From: Qipengyuania_B thermophila
GTDB taxonomy: Bacteria; Pseudomonadota; Alphaproteobacteria; Sphingomonadales; Sphingomonadaceae
DNA length: 64,000 nucleotides
Direction of reading: 5' to 3'
NCBI RefSeq assembly: GCF_004153605.1
Contig: NZ_SDSI01000001.1
Coordinates: forward strand, 1-64,000
Shown: positions 26,251-35,400 of the stretch, piece after piece
How positions within the stretch are numbered: the first letter of the stretch is position 1
Layout: each line of letters starts with the position of its first letter
Notes under the pieces: generated by a model
What the model saw: the letters and a program-made list of their open reading frames with translations, nothing else
Told to the model about the DNA's origin: nothing
Database searches by the model: none
Program-made: the position numbers and the translations under genes

Positions 26251-26844
26251 ATGCAAGCGCAACTGGTGGCCCGCGACATCGCCTGCCGGCGCGGCGACCG
26301 CCTGCTGTTCCGGGGTCTTGATCTGACGCTTCTCGCAGGGGACGCCGTTCACGTGCGCGGGCCGAACGGGTGCGGCAAGACGAGCCTGTTGCGCATTCTC
26401 GCCGGGCTGCTCCGCCCGTTCGCAGGCGCGGTCGAGCGTTCTGCCTCGCTCGGGCTGGTCGATGACCGCTGCGCCCTGCCCGACAGCTGGACCCTCGGGC
26501 AGGCGCTTGGCTTCTGGAGCCGGATCGACCGCGGCCCGGTGCCGGCGGCGGCGGCGGCCGATCGCCTCGGCATTGCGCCTCTTCTCCATGTGCCGGTGCG
26601 CTTCCTGTCCACCGGGCAGCGGCGCCGGGCGGCTCTTGCGCGGCTGCTGGGACAAAGTGCGCAGGTGTGGCTGCTCGACGAGCCGTTCAACGGCCTCGAC
26701 GCGGACGGGGAAACCGTCCTCACCGGCATTCTGCAGGCCCATCGCGACGCGGGCGGCTCGGTGGTGCTCACTGCGCATCGCATGCTGCCGCTGGCCAGCA
26801 GCGCCGTCCTCGACCTGCCCGCCCACGCTCCTCGATGCGACTGA
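26251..26844 (+). CDS. ccmA: Heme exporter ATP-binding protein CcmA
   Basis: CcmA is the ATPase of the CcmABCD complex that releases holo-CcmE during cytochrome c maturation. The 197 residues show Walker A GPNGCGKTS, the ABC signature LSTGQRRRAALARLL, Walker B VWLLDEPFNGLD and the H-loop TAHR. The start ATG 26251 gives the usual length; the frame is open further upstream only as a shadow of phhB. It overlaps ccmB by 10 bases. Confidence 0.95.
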   Translation: MQAQLVARDIACRRGDRLLFRGLDLTLLAGDAVHVRGPNGCGKTSLLRILAGLLRPFAGAVERSASLGLVDDRCALPDSWTLGQALGFWSRIDRGPVPAAAAADRLGIAPLLHVPVRFLSTGQRRRAALARLLGQSAQVWLLDEPFNGLDADGETVLTGILQAHRDAGGSVVLTAHRMLPLASSAVLDLPAHAPRCD

Positions 26845-27500
26845 TCGCCGCTCTCCTGCGCCGCGACGTCGGCATGCTGCTGAGCGGCGGGAAGCAGGGC
26901 GGCAGCATGCTGCCACTGATGTTCTTCCTCGCGGTCGCGGCGCTCTACCCGTTCGCGGTCGGTCCGGACGCAGCCATGCTGCGCCGCACGGGAGGAGGGG
27001 TCGTCTGGATCGCCGCCCTGCTCGCCTCGCTGCTCCCCGTGGACAGGCTCATCGCGCCGGACCTGGAGGACGGAACGCTGGACCAGCTCGCCATCCGGGA
27101 GGTCGCGGAAGAAACGGTGCTCGCCGCACGGATCGTCGCCCACTGGCTCAGCTTTGCCCCCCTGCTGCTCCTCGCGACCTTCGTTGCCGCGGCGCTGTTC
27201 AACCTGACGGGGGAACTGCTCGCCTATCTCCTGCTCGGCCTTCTCGCGGGGACGCCGGGTCTGGCAGCGCTCGGCGTGCTGACCGCGGCCCTGCTGTCGG
27301 GGGTGCGCAGCGGGCCGGCTCTCGGCGGGCTGATCTTTCTCCCCCTCGCGGTGCCGCTGGTGATCTTCGGTGCCGGCAGCCTCGTGCGGCTCGAACCCGC
27401 GGCGATCCTGCTGACGGCGGCGGTCAGCCTCGTGCTGATGGCTGTCGCCCCGTTCGCGGGCGGCGCGGCCCTGCGCGCGGCGCGGGAGGATCAGGCGTAG
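26835..27500 (+). CDS. ccmB: Heme exporter membrane protein CcmB
   Basis: The 221-residue product is hydrophobic with about six membrane spans and starts MRLIAALLRRDV. It has the family phrases FFLAVAALYPFAVGP and APDLEDGTLDQLA. It forms the membrane part of the CcmAB transporter for cytochrome c biogenesis. ccmC, ccmD and ccmE, usually next in line, are not here: the stop overlaps the convergent map gene by 10 bases. Confidence 0.94.
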   Translation: MRLIAALLRRDVGMLLSGGKQGGSMLPLMFFLAVAALYPFAVGPDAAMLRRTGGGVVWIAALLASLLPVDRLIAPDLEDGTLDQLAIREVAEETVLAARIVAHWLSFAPLLLLATFVAAALFNLTGELLAYLLLGLLAGTPGLAALGVLTAALLSGVRSGPALGGLIFLPLAVPLVIFGAGSLVRLEPAAILLTAAVSLVLMAVAPFAGGAALRAAREDQA

Positions 27501-28318
27501 GGCGGCGCGTGCAGCCCGCGGGGACTGAGGGTGAAAATCTCGCAGCCATCCTCGGTGATGCCGACCGAATGCTCGAACTGGGCTGACAGCGACTTGTCCC
27601 GCGTCACCGCCGTCCACCCGTCGCTGAGCAGCTTCACATGCGGGCGCCCGAGATTGATCATCGGCTCGATGGTGAAGAACATGCCGGGACGAAGCTCCGG
27701 GCCGGTGCCCGCGCGCGCGGCATGGATCACCTCGGGCGCGTCGTGGAAGAGGCGGCCGAGCCCGTGGCCGCAGAAGTCGCGCACCACCCCGTAGCGCTGC
27801 CGTTCCGCATGGGCCTGGATGGCGGCGCCGATGTCGCCCAGCCGGTTGCCCGGACGCGCCTGTTCGATGCCGATCATGAGACACTCGTATGTCACTTCGA
27901 CCAGCCGGCGTGCCTTCAGCGGCACGTCGCCGACCAGATACATCCGGCTGCTGTCGCCGTGCCAGCCATCGAGCAGCGCGGTGACATCGACATTGACGAT
28001 GTCACCTTCCTTCAGCGCCCGTTCCGACGGCATGCCATGACACACGACGTGATTGATGGAGATGCAGGAACTGAACCCGTAGCCGCGATAACCCAATGTT
28101 GCCGGCACCGCGCCGGCCGCCAGCATGAGCGAGCGCACCCGGTCGTCGACCGCGGCCGTCGTCACGCCCGGACGGATGAACGTCACCAGATCGTCGAGGA
28201 TCTCCGCCGCGACCCGGCCGGCGCGCCGCATGCCGGCAAAGCCGTCGGGCCCGTGCAGCTTGATGCTGCCGTCCCGGTAGGCGGTCTCGTCGCCCTCAAT
28301 GATCTGATACTGCGTCAT
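27491..28318 (-). CDS. map: Methionine aminopeptidase, type I
   Basis: The 275-residue enzyme removes the initiator methionine from new proteins. M24 metal ligands are visible in NVDVTALLDGWHGDSSRMY, GHGLGRLFHDAPEVIH and FTIEPMINLG, with the last Glu in the C-terminal part (AQFEHSVGITEDG). The start ATG 28318 (MTQYQIIEGDE) fits the family; upstream in-frame sequence is a shadow of the divergent aminopeptidase. Its end overlaps ccmB. Confidence 0.96.
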   Translation of the reverse strand: MTQYQIIEGDETAYRDGSIKLHGPDGFAGMRRAGRVAAEILDDLVTFIRPGVTTAAVDDRVRSLMLAAGAVPATLGYRGYGFSSCISINHVVCHGMPSERALKEGDIVNVDVTALLDGWHGDSSRMYLVGDVPLKARRLVEVTYECLMIGIEQARPGNRLGDIGAAIQAHAERQRYGVVRDFCGHGLGRLFHDAPEVIHAARAGTGPELRPGMFFTIEPMINLGRPHVKLLSDGWTAVTRDKSLSAQFEHSVGITEDGCEIFTLSPRGLHAPPYA

Positions 28319-28456
28319 GGCGGCGATATAGGCCGCACACACCGCAAATGCCAGCAAGCCGCCCGCCGCTCCGGTTGCCAAGCCGCGCGCGACACGGCAG
28401 AGCAGGCCGCATCCTCCTTGCCGTGCGCCCGCGCACGCGCTCACGGAAGTTGCGCA

Positions 28457-29845
28457 ATGGCTGCCGAAGAAACCTTGATCAGAGCCGACCGCGGCGAGGC
28501 TGCGACGGCGATCCACCTGGTCAGCACGGACAGTTTCGCGGCCTGGTCGCGGGACCTGTCGGCCGCCCAGCGCGCGCTCCTCGAGGCGCAGCGTTTCACC
28601 GGCGCGGGTTTTCAGACCGCGATCGTCCCGGACCAGCACGGGTGGTTCGCCGTTGGCGGAGTCGCGGATCCCGCCTCGCTGTCGAGCTGGTGCCTTGCAC
28701 GGCTGGCCGAAGTTCTCCCGGCGGGCGTCTACCGGCTCGTGACCGGCGATGCCGGCGCGGCGGCGCTCGGTTGGCAGTTGGCGCAGTACCGCTTCACCCG
28801 CTACGCCCGGGCGGAGGACGCGCCGGGGCCGCGGATCCTGCTCGTCCGCGATGCGGCCCGTGTGGAGGCCATGCGGGCAGAGGCGGACGCGGTGACATTG
28901 GTGCGCGACCTTGTGAACACGCCTGCCGAGGACATGGGGCCGGCGCAGTTGGAAGACGCGGTGCAGCAGGTGGCCCGGCGGCATGGCGCCGCGCTCACCG
29001 TGATCCGCGGCGATGCGCTGGCCCGCGACTACCCGCTCATCCATGCCGTCGGTCGGGCCGCTGCCCGCTCGCACGCACCGCGGCTGCTGCACATGGTCTG
29101 GGGGGGGGAGGGCGACCCGGTGCTGGCGCTGGTCGGCAAGGGCGTGTGCTTCGACACCGGCGGCCTCGACATCAAGCCGTCGGCCGGCATGGCGCTGATG
29201 AAGAAGGACATGGGCGGAGCGGCGCACATGCTGGCGCTCGCCCGCCTGGTCATGGACGCCGCCCTCCCGGTCCGCCTCCACCTGCTGATCCCGGCGGTCG
29301 AGAATGCGATTGCGGGCAACAGTTTCCGTCCCGGCGACGTGTTGCAAAGCCGCCGCGGGCTGAGCGTCGAGGTGACGAACACCGACGCCGAAGGGCGGCT
29401 GATCCTCGCCGATGCGCTGACCCGCGCGTGCGAGGAGAAGCCCGATCTCGTCATCGATTTCGCCACCTTGACCGGCGCAGCGCGGGTGGCGCTCGGCCCC
29501 GAACTGCCCGCCATCATGGCGCGGCGCGACGGCACGGCCGATGCCATGCTCGCGGCCGGAAAACGATGCGATGACGAGGTCTGGCGCCTGCCGCTGCACG
29601 AACCCTATGGCGACTGGCTGAAATCGCCGGTGGCCGATCTCGTCAACGCCCATGGCAACGCCTTCGCCGGGGCGACGGTGGCCGGACTGTTCCTCGACCG
29701 CTTTGTCGAGCCGGACGTCGACTGGCTGCACTGCGACACCTTCGCCTGGCGCGCAGATGCCCGGCCCGGCCGGCCCAAGGGAGGCGAAGCGCTCGGCCTG
29801 CGCGCGGCGTTCACCATGCTGCGGCAGCGTTACGGGCGTGGCTGA
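28457..29845 (+). CDS. Leucyl aminopeptidase family (M17) protease
   Basis: The 462-residue product has the M17 metal and catalytic motifs GKGVCFDTGGLDIKPSAGM, MKKDMGGAAHM and the signature NTDAEGRLILADAL. It removes N-terminal residues from peptides in the cytoplasm, a late step in peptide turnover. Start ATG 28457 is the first ATG before MAAEETLIRAD and lies 138 bases from the divergent map gene. The N-terminal 150 residues are a non-catalytic domain. Confidence 0.95.
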   Translation: MAAEETLIRADRGEAATAIHLVSTDSFAAWSRDLSAAQRALLEAQRFTGAGFQTAIVPDQHGWFAVGGVADPASLSSWCLARLAEVLPAGVYRLVTGDAGAAALGWQLAQYRFTRYARAEDAPGPRILLVRDAARVEAMRAEADAVTLVRDLVNTPAEDMGPAQLEDAVQQVARRHGAALTVIRGDALARDYPLIHAVGRAAARSHAPRLLHMVWGGEGDPVLALVGKGVCFDTGGLDIKPSAGMALMKKDMGGAAHMLALARLVMDAALPVRLHLLIPAVENAIAGNSFRPGDVLQSRRGLSVEVTNTDAEGRLILADALTRACEEKPDLVIDFATLTGAARVALGPELPAIMARRDGTADAMLAAGKRCDDEVWRLPLHEPYGDWLKSPVADLVNAHGNAFAGATVAGLFLDRFVEPDVDWLHCDTFAWRADARPGRPKGGEALGLRAAFTMLRQRYGRG

Positions 29846-29933
29846 GCGGCCGCGCAATGCTCCGGTGCGCGCGCTGCTCAACTTGTCCCGCGCGCGTTCG
29901 CCTGTATAGGCGGTGCGCAATGGAACTCCTGTC

Positions 29934-30320
29934 GTGACAGAGCCGCAGCCGCGCGCCCGCCTCGACGCCGCGTCAGGCGCGGGACCGATCGCCTCCGGCT
30001 ACACCATCCCGGCCGAACCGTTGCGGCTGACCGGAGCGGTGGACCGGCCGGTGCCCGGCACCCTGCCGCTGCGCGGCGATCTGGCGCACATCGCCCTTGC
30101 CCGCACCCATCTGGTGCAGAACTACGTCGCGCCCCTGCCGGGAGCCGTCGGCGCGCGGCCGACGTCCTTGCGCCTGCAACCCGCCGAGGACTCCCCGGTC
30201 GTGGCCGAGCTGGCGCCGGCGCAGCCTCTCGAAATCCTCGACAGGGCGGGAGCGTGGATTTGGGTGTGTCTCGGCCCTCAAGGCCCGTCCGGCTATGTGC
30301 CGGCATCGGCGCTGGCCTGA
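29934..30320 (+). CDS. Free SH3-like protein, resembles N-terminus of NlpC/P60 hydrolases
   Basis: The 128-residue product holds HLVQNYVAPLPGAVGARPTSLR followed by a bacterial SH3 module. Visible SH3 parts are AEDSPVVAELAPAQPLEILD and GAWIWVCLGPQGPSGYVPASAL. As I recall, sphingomonads often have an NlpC/P60 endopeptidase after this M17 aminopeptidase that begins with just such a segment. Here the stop follows the SH3 module and no Cys-His hydrolase domain is seen before argC. It may be a truncated or specialised binding protein. The start is GTG 29934 or GTG 29913. Confidence 0.65.
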   Translation: MTEPQPRARLDAASGAGPIASGYTIPAEPLRLTGAVDRPVPGTLPLRGDLAHIALARTHLVQNYVAPLPGAVGARPTSLRLQPAEDSPVVAELAPAQPLEILDRAGAWIWVCLGPQGPSGYVPASALA

Positions 30321-30343
30321 CGGGCGGCGGCCGGACAGACGCG

Positions 30344-31312
30344 GTGCCCGCCACCCTGTTCATCGACGGTGCTGCGGGCACCACGGGGCTGGAAGTGGCC
30401 GAACGCCTTGCACCCCGGCCCGAGTTCCGGCTCGTCACCCTTGACGCGGAGCGGCGCAAGGATCCCGCCGCGCGCCGGGAGGCGCTGAACGACGCGGACT
30501 TCGCCATCCTGTGCCTGCCCGACGAGGCTGCGCGCGAGGCCGTGGCGATGGTCGATCCCGGCAGCCGGGTGCGGATCATCGACGCCTCCAGCGCCCATCG
30601 CACCGCTGCGGGATGGACCTACGGACTGCCGGAGATCACCGGCCGGCGCGCGGTCGCCGAAGCGCGCCGTGTCAGCAACCCCGGCTGCTACCCGACCGGC
30701 TTCCTCACCCTGCTGGCGCCGCTGACGCGGTGTGACCGGCACCCACCGCTGCTCCCGGCCGACTGGCCCTACACCGTCAACGCGGTGAGCGGCTATTCCG
30801 GCGGCGGCAAACCGCTCATCGCGCGCTTCGCTGACGAGAGCCGGCTGGCATTCCGTGCCTACGGCCTGACCATGGGGCACAAGCATCTGGCCGAGATGCA
30901 GGCGCATGCGCACCTCGTTCATGCGCCGGTGTTCTCGCCCTCCGTGGTGCGCGCCTATCGCGGCATGGTGCTCGACATCCCCCTGCCGCTCGGCGCCATG
31001 CGCACCCACGCGACCGCCCGCGACCTCCACGCCCGCTGGCTGGACGTGTATGCCGACTGCCCGGCGGTGCGCGTCGCCGCGTGGGGTGCGGATCCCGGCG
31101 AGTTGCTGCTTGAAGACGGGGCACCATCCTGGGACGGCATCGACCTTCACCTGTTCGAGGCGCCCGGCGGCGGGCAGCTGCGCCTGGTGGCGAAGCTGGA
31201 CAATCTGGGCAAGGGAGCAAGCGGGGCCGTGGTGCAGTCGCTCAACCTGATGGCGGGGCTGCCGGAGACCGCCGGCCTCAGGCTGGATGGCGAGTTCACG
31301 GGGGGCGAGTGA
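30344..31312 (+). CDS. argC: N-acetyl-gamma-glutamyl-phosphate reductase, type 2
   Basis: ArgC reduces N-acetylglutamyl phosphate with NADPH in arginine synthesis. The 322 residues show the Rossmann loop DGAAGTTGLEVAERL, the active-site Cys in SNPGCYPTG, and GYSGGGK. The short length and the context fit the type 2 (about 310 residue) form. GTG 30344 is the best start; the frame upstream runs into the SH3 gene. It starts 24 bases after that gene, so the two are probably co-transcribed. Confidence 0.94.
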   Translation: MPATLFIDGAAGTTGLEVAERLAPRPEFRLVTLDAERRKDPAARREALNDADFAILCLPDEAAREAVAMVDPGSRVRIIDASSAHRTAAGWTYGLPEITGRRAVAEARRVSNPGCYPTGFLTLLAPLTRCDRHPPLLPADWPYTVNAVSGYSGGGKPLIARFADESRLAFRAYGLTMGHKHLAEMQAHAHLVHAPVFSPSVVRAYRGMVLDIPLPLGAMRTHATARDLHARWLDVYADCPAVRVAAWGADPGELLLEDGAPSWDGIDLHLFEAPGGGQLRLVAKLDNLGKGASGAVVQSLNLMAGLPETAGLRLDGEFTGGE

Positions 31313-31424
31313 TGGCGGTGGATAACGCGCAAAACTTATCTTGCAGTGCAGCAAGCATCGCATACTCTCCGCCACACAGCGCCGCAGCCATGTCCGAGGC
31401 GGCCGGCAGCGCCGGGAGTGCCGG

Positions 31425-31763
31425 GTGAAGAAGATCGAAGCCATCATCAAGCCGTTCAAGCTGGACGACGTCAAGGATGCCCTTCAGGAAGTGGGCATCG
31501 GCGGTTTGACCGTCATGGAGGTCAAGGGCTTCGGCCGCCAGAAGGGCCACACCGAGCTTTACCGGGGTGCCGAGTACGTCGTCGACTTCCTGCCGAAGAT
31601 CAAGCTCGAGTTCGTCGTGCCCGACAGCCTTGCCGAACGCTGCGTCGAGGCGATCGCGGACGCGGCGCAGACGGGCCGGATCGGCGATGGGAAGATCTTC
31701 GTCAGCCACGTCGAAAGCGCGCTGCGCATCCGCACCGGCGAGGCGGGCGATGATGCGCTCTGA
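31425..31763 (+). CDS. glnB: Nitrogen regulatory protein PII
   Basis: The 112-residue PII signal protein senses 2-oxoglutarate and ATP/ADP and controls glutamine synthetase modification. It starts at GTG 31425 with a GGGAG ribosome-binding site (MKKIEAIIKPFKLDD when initiated). The T-loop GFGRQKGHTELYRGAEY ends in Tyr51, the uridylylation site, and the C-terminal IRTGEAGDDAL is also conserved. It lies 62 bases upstream of glnA and the pair forms the usual glnBA operon. Confidence 0.97.
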   Translation: MKKIEAIIKPFKLDDVKDALQEVGIGGLTVMEVKGFGRQKGHTELYRGAEYVVDFLPKIKLEFVVPDSLAERCVEAIADAAQTGRIGDGKIFVSHVESALRIRTGEAGDDAL

Positions 31764-31825
31764 ACTTGCCCTCTCCGCGTGCCGCGCGCACCGTGTGTTC
31801 CGCTCCTGTCACGAAAGTCACCGCC

Positions 31826-33235
31826 ATGCCCTCTGCCAGTGAAGTGCTCAGCCAGATCAAGGATCAGGACATCGAATGGGTGGACCTGCGGTTCACCGAT
31901 CCCAAGGGCAAGTGGCACCACCTGTCCATGGCGGCGGGCGCGCTCGACGAGGATCAGCTCGAGGACGGGCTGATGTTCGACGGCTCGTCCATCGCCGGGT
32001 GGAAGGCGATCAACGAATCGGACATGATTCTGAAGCCGGATCTGGCGCGCACCTTCCTCGACCCGTTCAGCGCCACCCCGATGATGATCCTGTTCTGCGA
32101 CATCGCCGACCCTGCGACCGGGGAGGCGTATGGGCGCGATCCGCGATCGATCGCCAAGCGCGCGGAGGCCTATCTCAAGTCCACGGAAATCGGGGACACG
32201 ATCTATGTCGGCCCCGAGGCCGAGTTCTTCATGTTCGACGATGTCCGCTTCGAGGACGGCTATGCCGGTTCCGGCTTCGAGATCGACGATGTCGAGCTGC
32301 CGACCAACAGCGGCCGCGACTACGAATCGGGCAATCTGGGCCACCGGCCGCGTGCCAAGGGCGGCTATTTCCCCGTCGCGCCGGTCGACAGCGCGGTCGA
32401 CATCCGTGCCGAGATGGTGGCGACCATGCTCGAAATGGGGCTGAAGTGCGACAAGCACCATCACGAGGTGGCCGCGGCGCAGCATGAACTCGGCATGATC
32501 TTCGGCACGCTCGTCGAGACGGCCGACAACATGCAGATCTACAAGTATGTCGTGCATCAGGTGGCGCACGCCTACGGCAAGGCCGCGACCTTCATGCCCA
32601 AGCCGATCAAGGACGACAACGGGTCGGGCATGCACACGCACATGTCCATCTGGCAGAACGGCAAGCCCACCTTCGCCGGCAACGGCTACGCCGGGTTGTC
32701 GGACACGTGCCTGCACTTCATCGGCGGGGTGATCAGGCACGCCCGCGCCCTCAACGCCTTCACCAACCCGACCACCAACAGCTACAAGCGCCTCGTGCCC
32801 GGCTTCGAGGCGCCGGTGCTGCTCGCCTACTCGGCGCGCAACCGCTCCGCCTCGTGCCGCATTCCCTATGGCGCGGGCGACAAGGCCAAGCGGGTCGAAT
32901 TCCGCTTCCCCGACGCTCTGGCCAATCCCTACCTCGCCTATGCCGCGCTGCTGATGGCCGGGCTCGACGGAATCCAGAACCGCATCCATCCCGGCGAAGC
33001 GATGGACAAGAACCTGTACGACCTGCCGCCGGCGGAACTGGCCGATGTGCCGACGGTCTGCGGCTCGCTGCGCGAGGCGCTCGAGGCGCTCGAGGCCGAC
33101 CACGAATTCCTGCTGAAGGGCGACGTGTTCAGCAAGGACCAGATCGACTCCTACGCCGAGCTGAAGTGGGAAGAGGTGATGCGCTGGGAAACCACGCCCA
33201 GCCCGGTCGAATACGACATGTATTTCAGCGCCTGA
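31826..33235 (+). CDS. glnA: Glutamine synthetase, type I
   Basis: GlnA makes glutamine from glutamate and ammonia with ATP. The 469-residue protein has MFDGSSIAGWK, the metal ligands in YVGPEAEFFMFD, and NGSGMHTHMSIW. Tyr398 in MDKNLYDLPP is the adenylylation site (Tyr397 without Met), so activity is probably controlled by GlnE and PII. The start ATG 31826 gives MPSASEVLSQIKD. A GC-rich hairpin without a T-run follows at 33259. Confidence 0.98.
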   Translation: MPSASEVLSQIKDQDIEWVDLRFTDPKGKWHHLSMAAGALDEDQLEDGLMFDGSSIAGWKAINESDMILKPDLARTFLDPFSATPMMILFCDIADPATGEAYGRDPRSIAKRAEAYLKSTEIGDTIYVGPEAEFFMFDDVRFEDGYAGSGFEIDDVELPTNSGRDYESGNLGHRPRAKGGYFPVAPVDSAVDIRAEMVATMLEMGLKCDKHHHEVAAAQHELGMIFGTLVETADNMQIYKYVVHQVAHAYGKAATFMPKPIKDDNGSGMHTHMSIWQNGKPTFAGNGYAGLSDTCLHFIGGVIRHARALNAFTNPTTNSYKRLVPGFEAPVLLAYSARNRSASCRIPYGAGDKAKRVEFRFPDALANPYLAYAALLMAGLDGIQNRIHPGEAMDKNLYDLPPAELADVPTVCGSLREALEALEADHEFLLKGDVFSKDQIDSYAELKWEEVMRWETTPSPVEYDMYFSA

Positions 33236-33258
33236 CCCGAGCGTGCCCGCCCCGGCTG

Positions 33259-33276
33259 GCGGCGTCTTGACGCCGC
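33259..33276. other. Perfect hairpin after glnA
   Basis: Eight-base arms GCGGCGTC and GACGCCGC flank a TT loop, 24 bases after the glnA stop. No T-run follows, so it may protect the glnA transcript end or act with Rho rather than terminate on its own. Confidence 0.5.
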
Positions 33277-33404
33277 GCCGGTGCTTGCGCGCCCGTCGCC
33301 GGGCGCTTATCTGACACGTGCTGCCGGGCCCCTCTGGCGAACGCTGCCGGTGCGTTCGCGATGTCGGCGGACTCATCCTGTTCTTGACCGGCGGAAGAAC
33401 GGCG

Positions 33405-33659
33405 ATGAGTCTCCACCTGCTTCTCGCGCTCGACTTGGCGATTGTCGCCGCCGCGGCGCTGTCCAGCCTGCTGTGGCTGCGGGCGAGCCGCGGCCGATTG
33501 CGCCGTGTCAGCCGGGCTGAAGTGCTCGACCACGCGGACTACAACCGGCTCGTCTGCGCCATCAACCGGGCGCAGATCCGCAACTCGCACGCCGCGCTCG
33601 CCACCGGGGTGGTGGCGGCCTTGGCGGGGGCGCGGCTGCTCCTGGCGGTGGCGTCGTGA
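33405..33659 (+). CDS. Small membrane protein, unknown function
   Basis: The 84-residue product starts at ATG 33405 with a GGAAG binding site. It has one clear membrane helix (LLLALDLAIVAAAALSSLLWL), a basic loop containing VSRAEVLDHADYNRLV, and a second short hydrophobic stretch at the end. No family is recognised. Its stop TGA overlaps the next ATG by one base, so it is coupled to the antiporter gene and may assist it. Confidence 0.65.
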   Translation: MSLHLLLALDLAIVAAAALSSLLWLRASRGRLRRVSRAEVLDHADYNRLVCAINRAQIRNSHAALATGVVAALAGARLLLAVAS

Positions 33660-34606
33660 TGCTGCTCTCGCTGCTCGCGGGGCTGGCGCTGCTCGCGGCC
33701 GGCGGCGAACTGCTCGTCCGCGGATCGGTCGGGCTGGCGCAGCGGCTTGGCGTGTCACCGCTGCTGGCGGGGCTGGTCATCGTCGGTTTCGGCACCTCCA
33801 CGCCCGAGCTGAGCACCAGCGTGCAGGCGGCCCTCGGCGGAGCGCCGGGGATCGCCATCGGCAATGTCGTGGGCTCGAACATCGCCAACATCCTGCTGAT
33901 CCTCGGCGTGTCGGCGCTCATCCTTCCGCTTGCGGTGGACCGCACCGCCTTTCGCCGGGACTCGCTTGCGCTGGCGGGTTCCACGCTGCTGTGCGCCGCG
34001 GCGGTTCTGGCCGGCACGATTGGGCGGACGAGCGGCGCGGTGCTCCTTGCAGGGTTGGCGGCCTATGTGGTGTGGGCCTACCGCTCGGAGCGGCGCGGCG
34101 ACGATGCGGAGCGGCGCCGTCACGAGACGGAGGCGGCGGACGCGAACGTCCGGGCGAGGAACGCGCTGCTGCTCGCGCTGATGGTGGTGGCTGGCCTCGC
34201 CGCGGCCATCTTCGGCGCCAGACTGCTGGTGGATGCGGCGGTCACGCTGGCGGGCAGGCTGGGCGTGTCGGAAACCGTCATCGGTCTGACGGTGGTTGCG
34301 GTCGGAACCTCCCTGCCCGAACTCATCGCGTGTCTGGTGGCCGTCGCGCGCAAGCACGCCGACGTTGCGCTCGGCAACATCGTCGGCTCCAACATCTACA
34401 ACGTGCTTGGCATCCTCGGCCTCACGGCCGTGATCCAGCCGATGACGGTTCCCGCCGAACTGGCGCGGTTCGACGTCTGGGTGCTGCTCGGCGTGACGGC
34501 GCTGCTCCTCGTGCAGCTTCGCAGCGGCTGGCGCGTGAGCCGGACCGAAGGCGCGCTGCTGTGCGCGCTGTTCGCGGGCTACACCGCCTTTCTCATTCTT
34601 CGCTGA
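33659..34606 (+). CDS. Calcium/sodium antiporter, CaCA family
   Basis: The 315-residue protein has about ten membrane spans and both alpha repeats of the cation exchanger family. The first is GFGTSTPELSTSVQAAL with GNVVGSNIANILLILG; the second is AVGTSLPELIACLVAV with GNIVGSNIYNVLGILG. It resembles YrbG. It probably exports Ca2+ in exchange for Na+ or H+ across the inner membrane. The loop between the halves is basic and cytoplasmic. Confidence 0.93.
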   Translation: MLLSLLAGLALLAAGGELLVRGSVGLAQRLGVSPLLAGLVIVGFGTSTPELSTSVQAALGGAPGIAIGNVVGSNIANILLILGVSALILPLAVDRTAFRRDSLALAGSTLLCAAAVLAGTIGRTSGAVLLAGLAAYVVWAYRSERRGDDAERRRHETEAADANVRARNALLLALMVVAGLAAAIFGARLLVDAAVTLAGRLGVSETVIGLTVVAVGTSLPELIACLVAVARKHADVALGNIVGSNIYNVLGILGLTAVIQPMTVPAELARFDVWVLLGVTALLLVQLRSGWRVSRTEGALLCALFAGYTAFLILR

Positions 34607-34700
34607 GGCGCTGCCCGCGCGCCGCGGTCGATTTCCATTTTCCTACTGCATCGGCGCGTGTCTATTGCCCCGGCCTCATCGGCATTGACGAGGTGATGGC

Positions 34701-35345
34701 ATGCAGCGCAGCATCGTGTTCGACACCGTTCGCGCGATCTTGGGACGGCGCCTGCGGGCAGCGGAAGTGCGGGCGCTCGATGGCGCGCTCGACCGCGCGC
34801 TGCATGGCGGGCTGCGGGATTCGCGCAGCCGGGACGCGCCGGATCACCCGCCCTGTGCCGCTCGGCAATGGACGGTGAGCGACAGGGGCGTTGCCCTCGT
34901 CAAGCGGTTCGAGGGCTGCGCGCGGCGTCTCGCCGACGGACGAGTCGCCGCCTACCCCGATCCGGGGACCGGGGCGGAGCCCTGGACGATCGGCTGGGGA
35001 GCGACCGGTCCTGAGATCGGGCCGGACACGGTGTGGACGCAGGACCAGTGCGACCAAAGACTTGCCGCAGACCTTGCCCGTTACGCCGCAGAAGTGGCGC
35101 GTGCGCTCGCGGGGGCAGCTACAACTCAGGAGCAGTTCGATGCGCTGGTGAGCTTTCACTACAACACCGGCGCCATCGGACGCGCGACACTGACACGCAA
35201 GCACAGGGAAGGAGACTACGCCGGCGCTGCGGCGGAATTCGGACGCTGGACCCGAGCCGGGGGGCGGGTCCTGCGGGGGCTGGTTCGAAGACGCGCGGCA
35301 GAAGCCGCACTGTACGCGGCGGGGACGAGCCAGGGACCCCGCTGA
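34701..35345 (+). CDS. Phage-type lysozyme (GH24)
   Basis: The 214-residue protein contains a T4-lysozyme-type muramidase domain from about residue 58. The catalytic Glu71 is in KRFEG, Asp87 in YPDPGTG and Thr96 in WTIGWGAT. FDALVSFHYNTGA is also typical. The N-terminal 50 residues form a predicted helical segment (VFDTVRAILGRRLRAAEVRALD) seen in phage endolysins. I see no signal peptide and no neighbouring phage genes, so it may be a domesticated endolysin or part of a dispersed gene transfer agent. It is 55 bases upstream of the DUF1996 gene. Confidence 0.9.
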   Translation: MQRSIVFDTVRAILGRRLRAAEVRALDGALDRALHGGLRDSRSRDAPDHPPCAARQWTVSDRGVALVKRFEGCARRLADGRVAAYPDPGTGAEPWTIGWGATGPEIGPDTVWTQDQCDQRLAADLARYAAEVARALAGAATTQEQFDALVSFHYNTGAIGRATLTRKHREGDYAGAAAEFGRWTRAGGRVLRGLVRRRAAEAALYAAGTSQGPR

Positions 35346-35400
35346 CCGCCGGACGAGGTCCGGCATCGGGATCGCACCAGAACACATTGGAGTTCACGTA

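Noticed and set aside
34701..35345. Prophage or gene transfer agent cluster around the lysozyme
   Set aside because: Neighbours are an antiporter and a DUF1996 protein; no capsid, tail, terminase or integrase genes are present.
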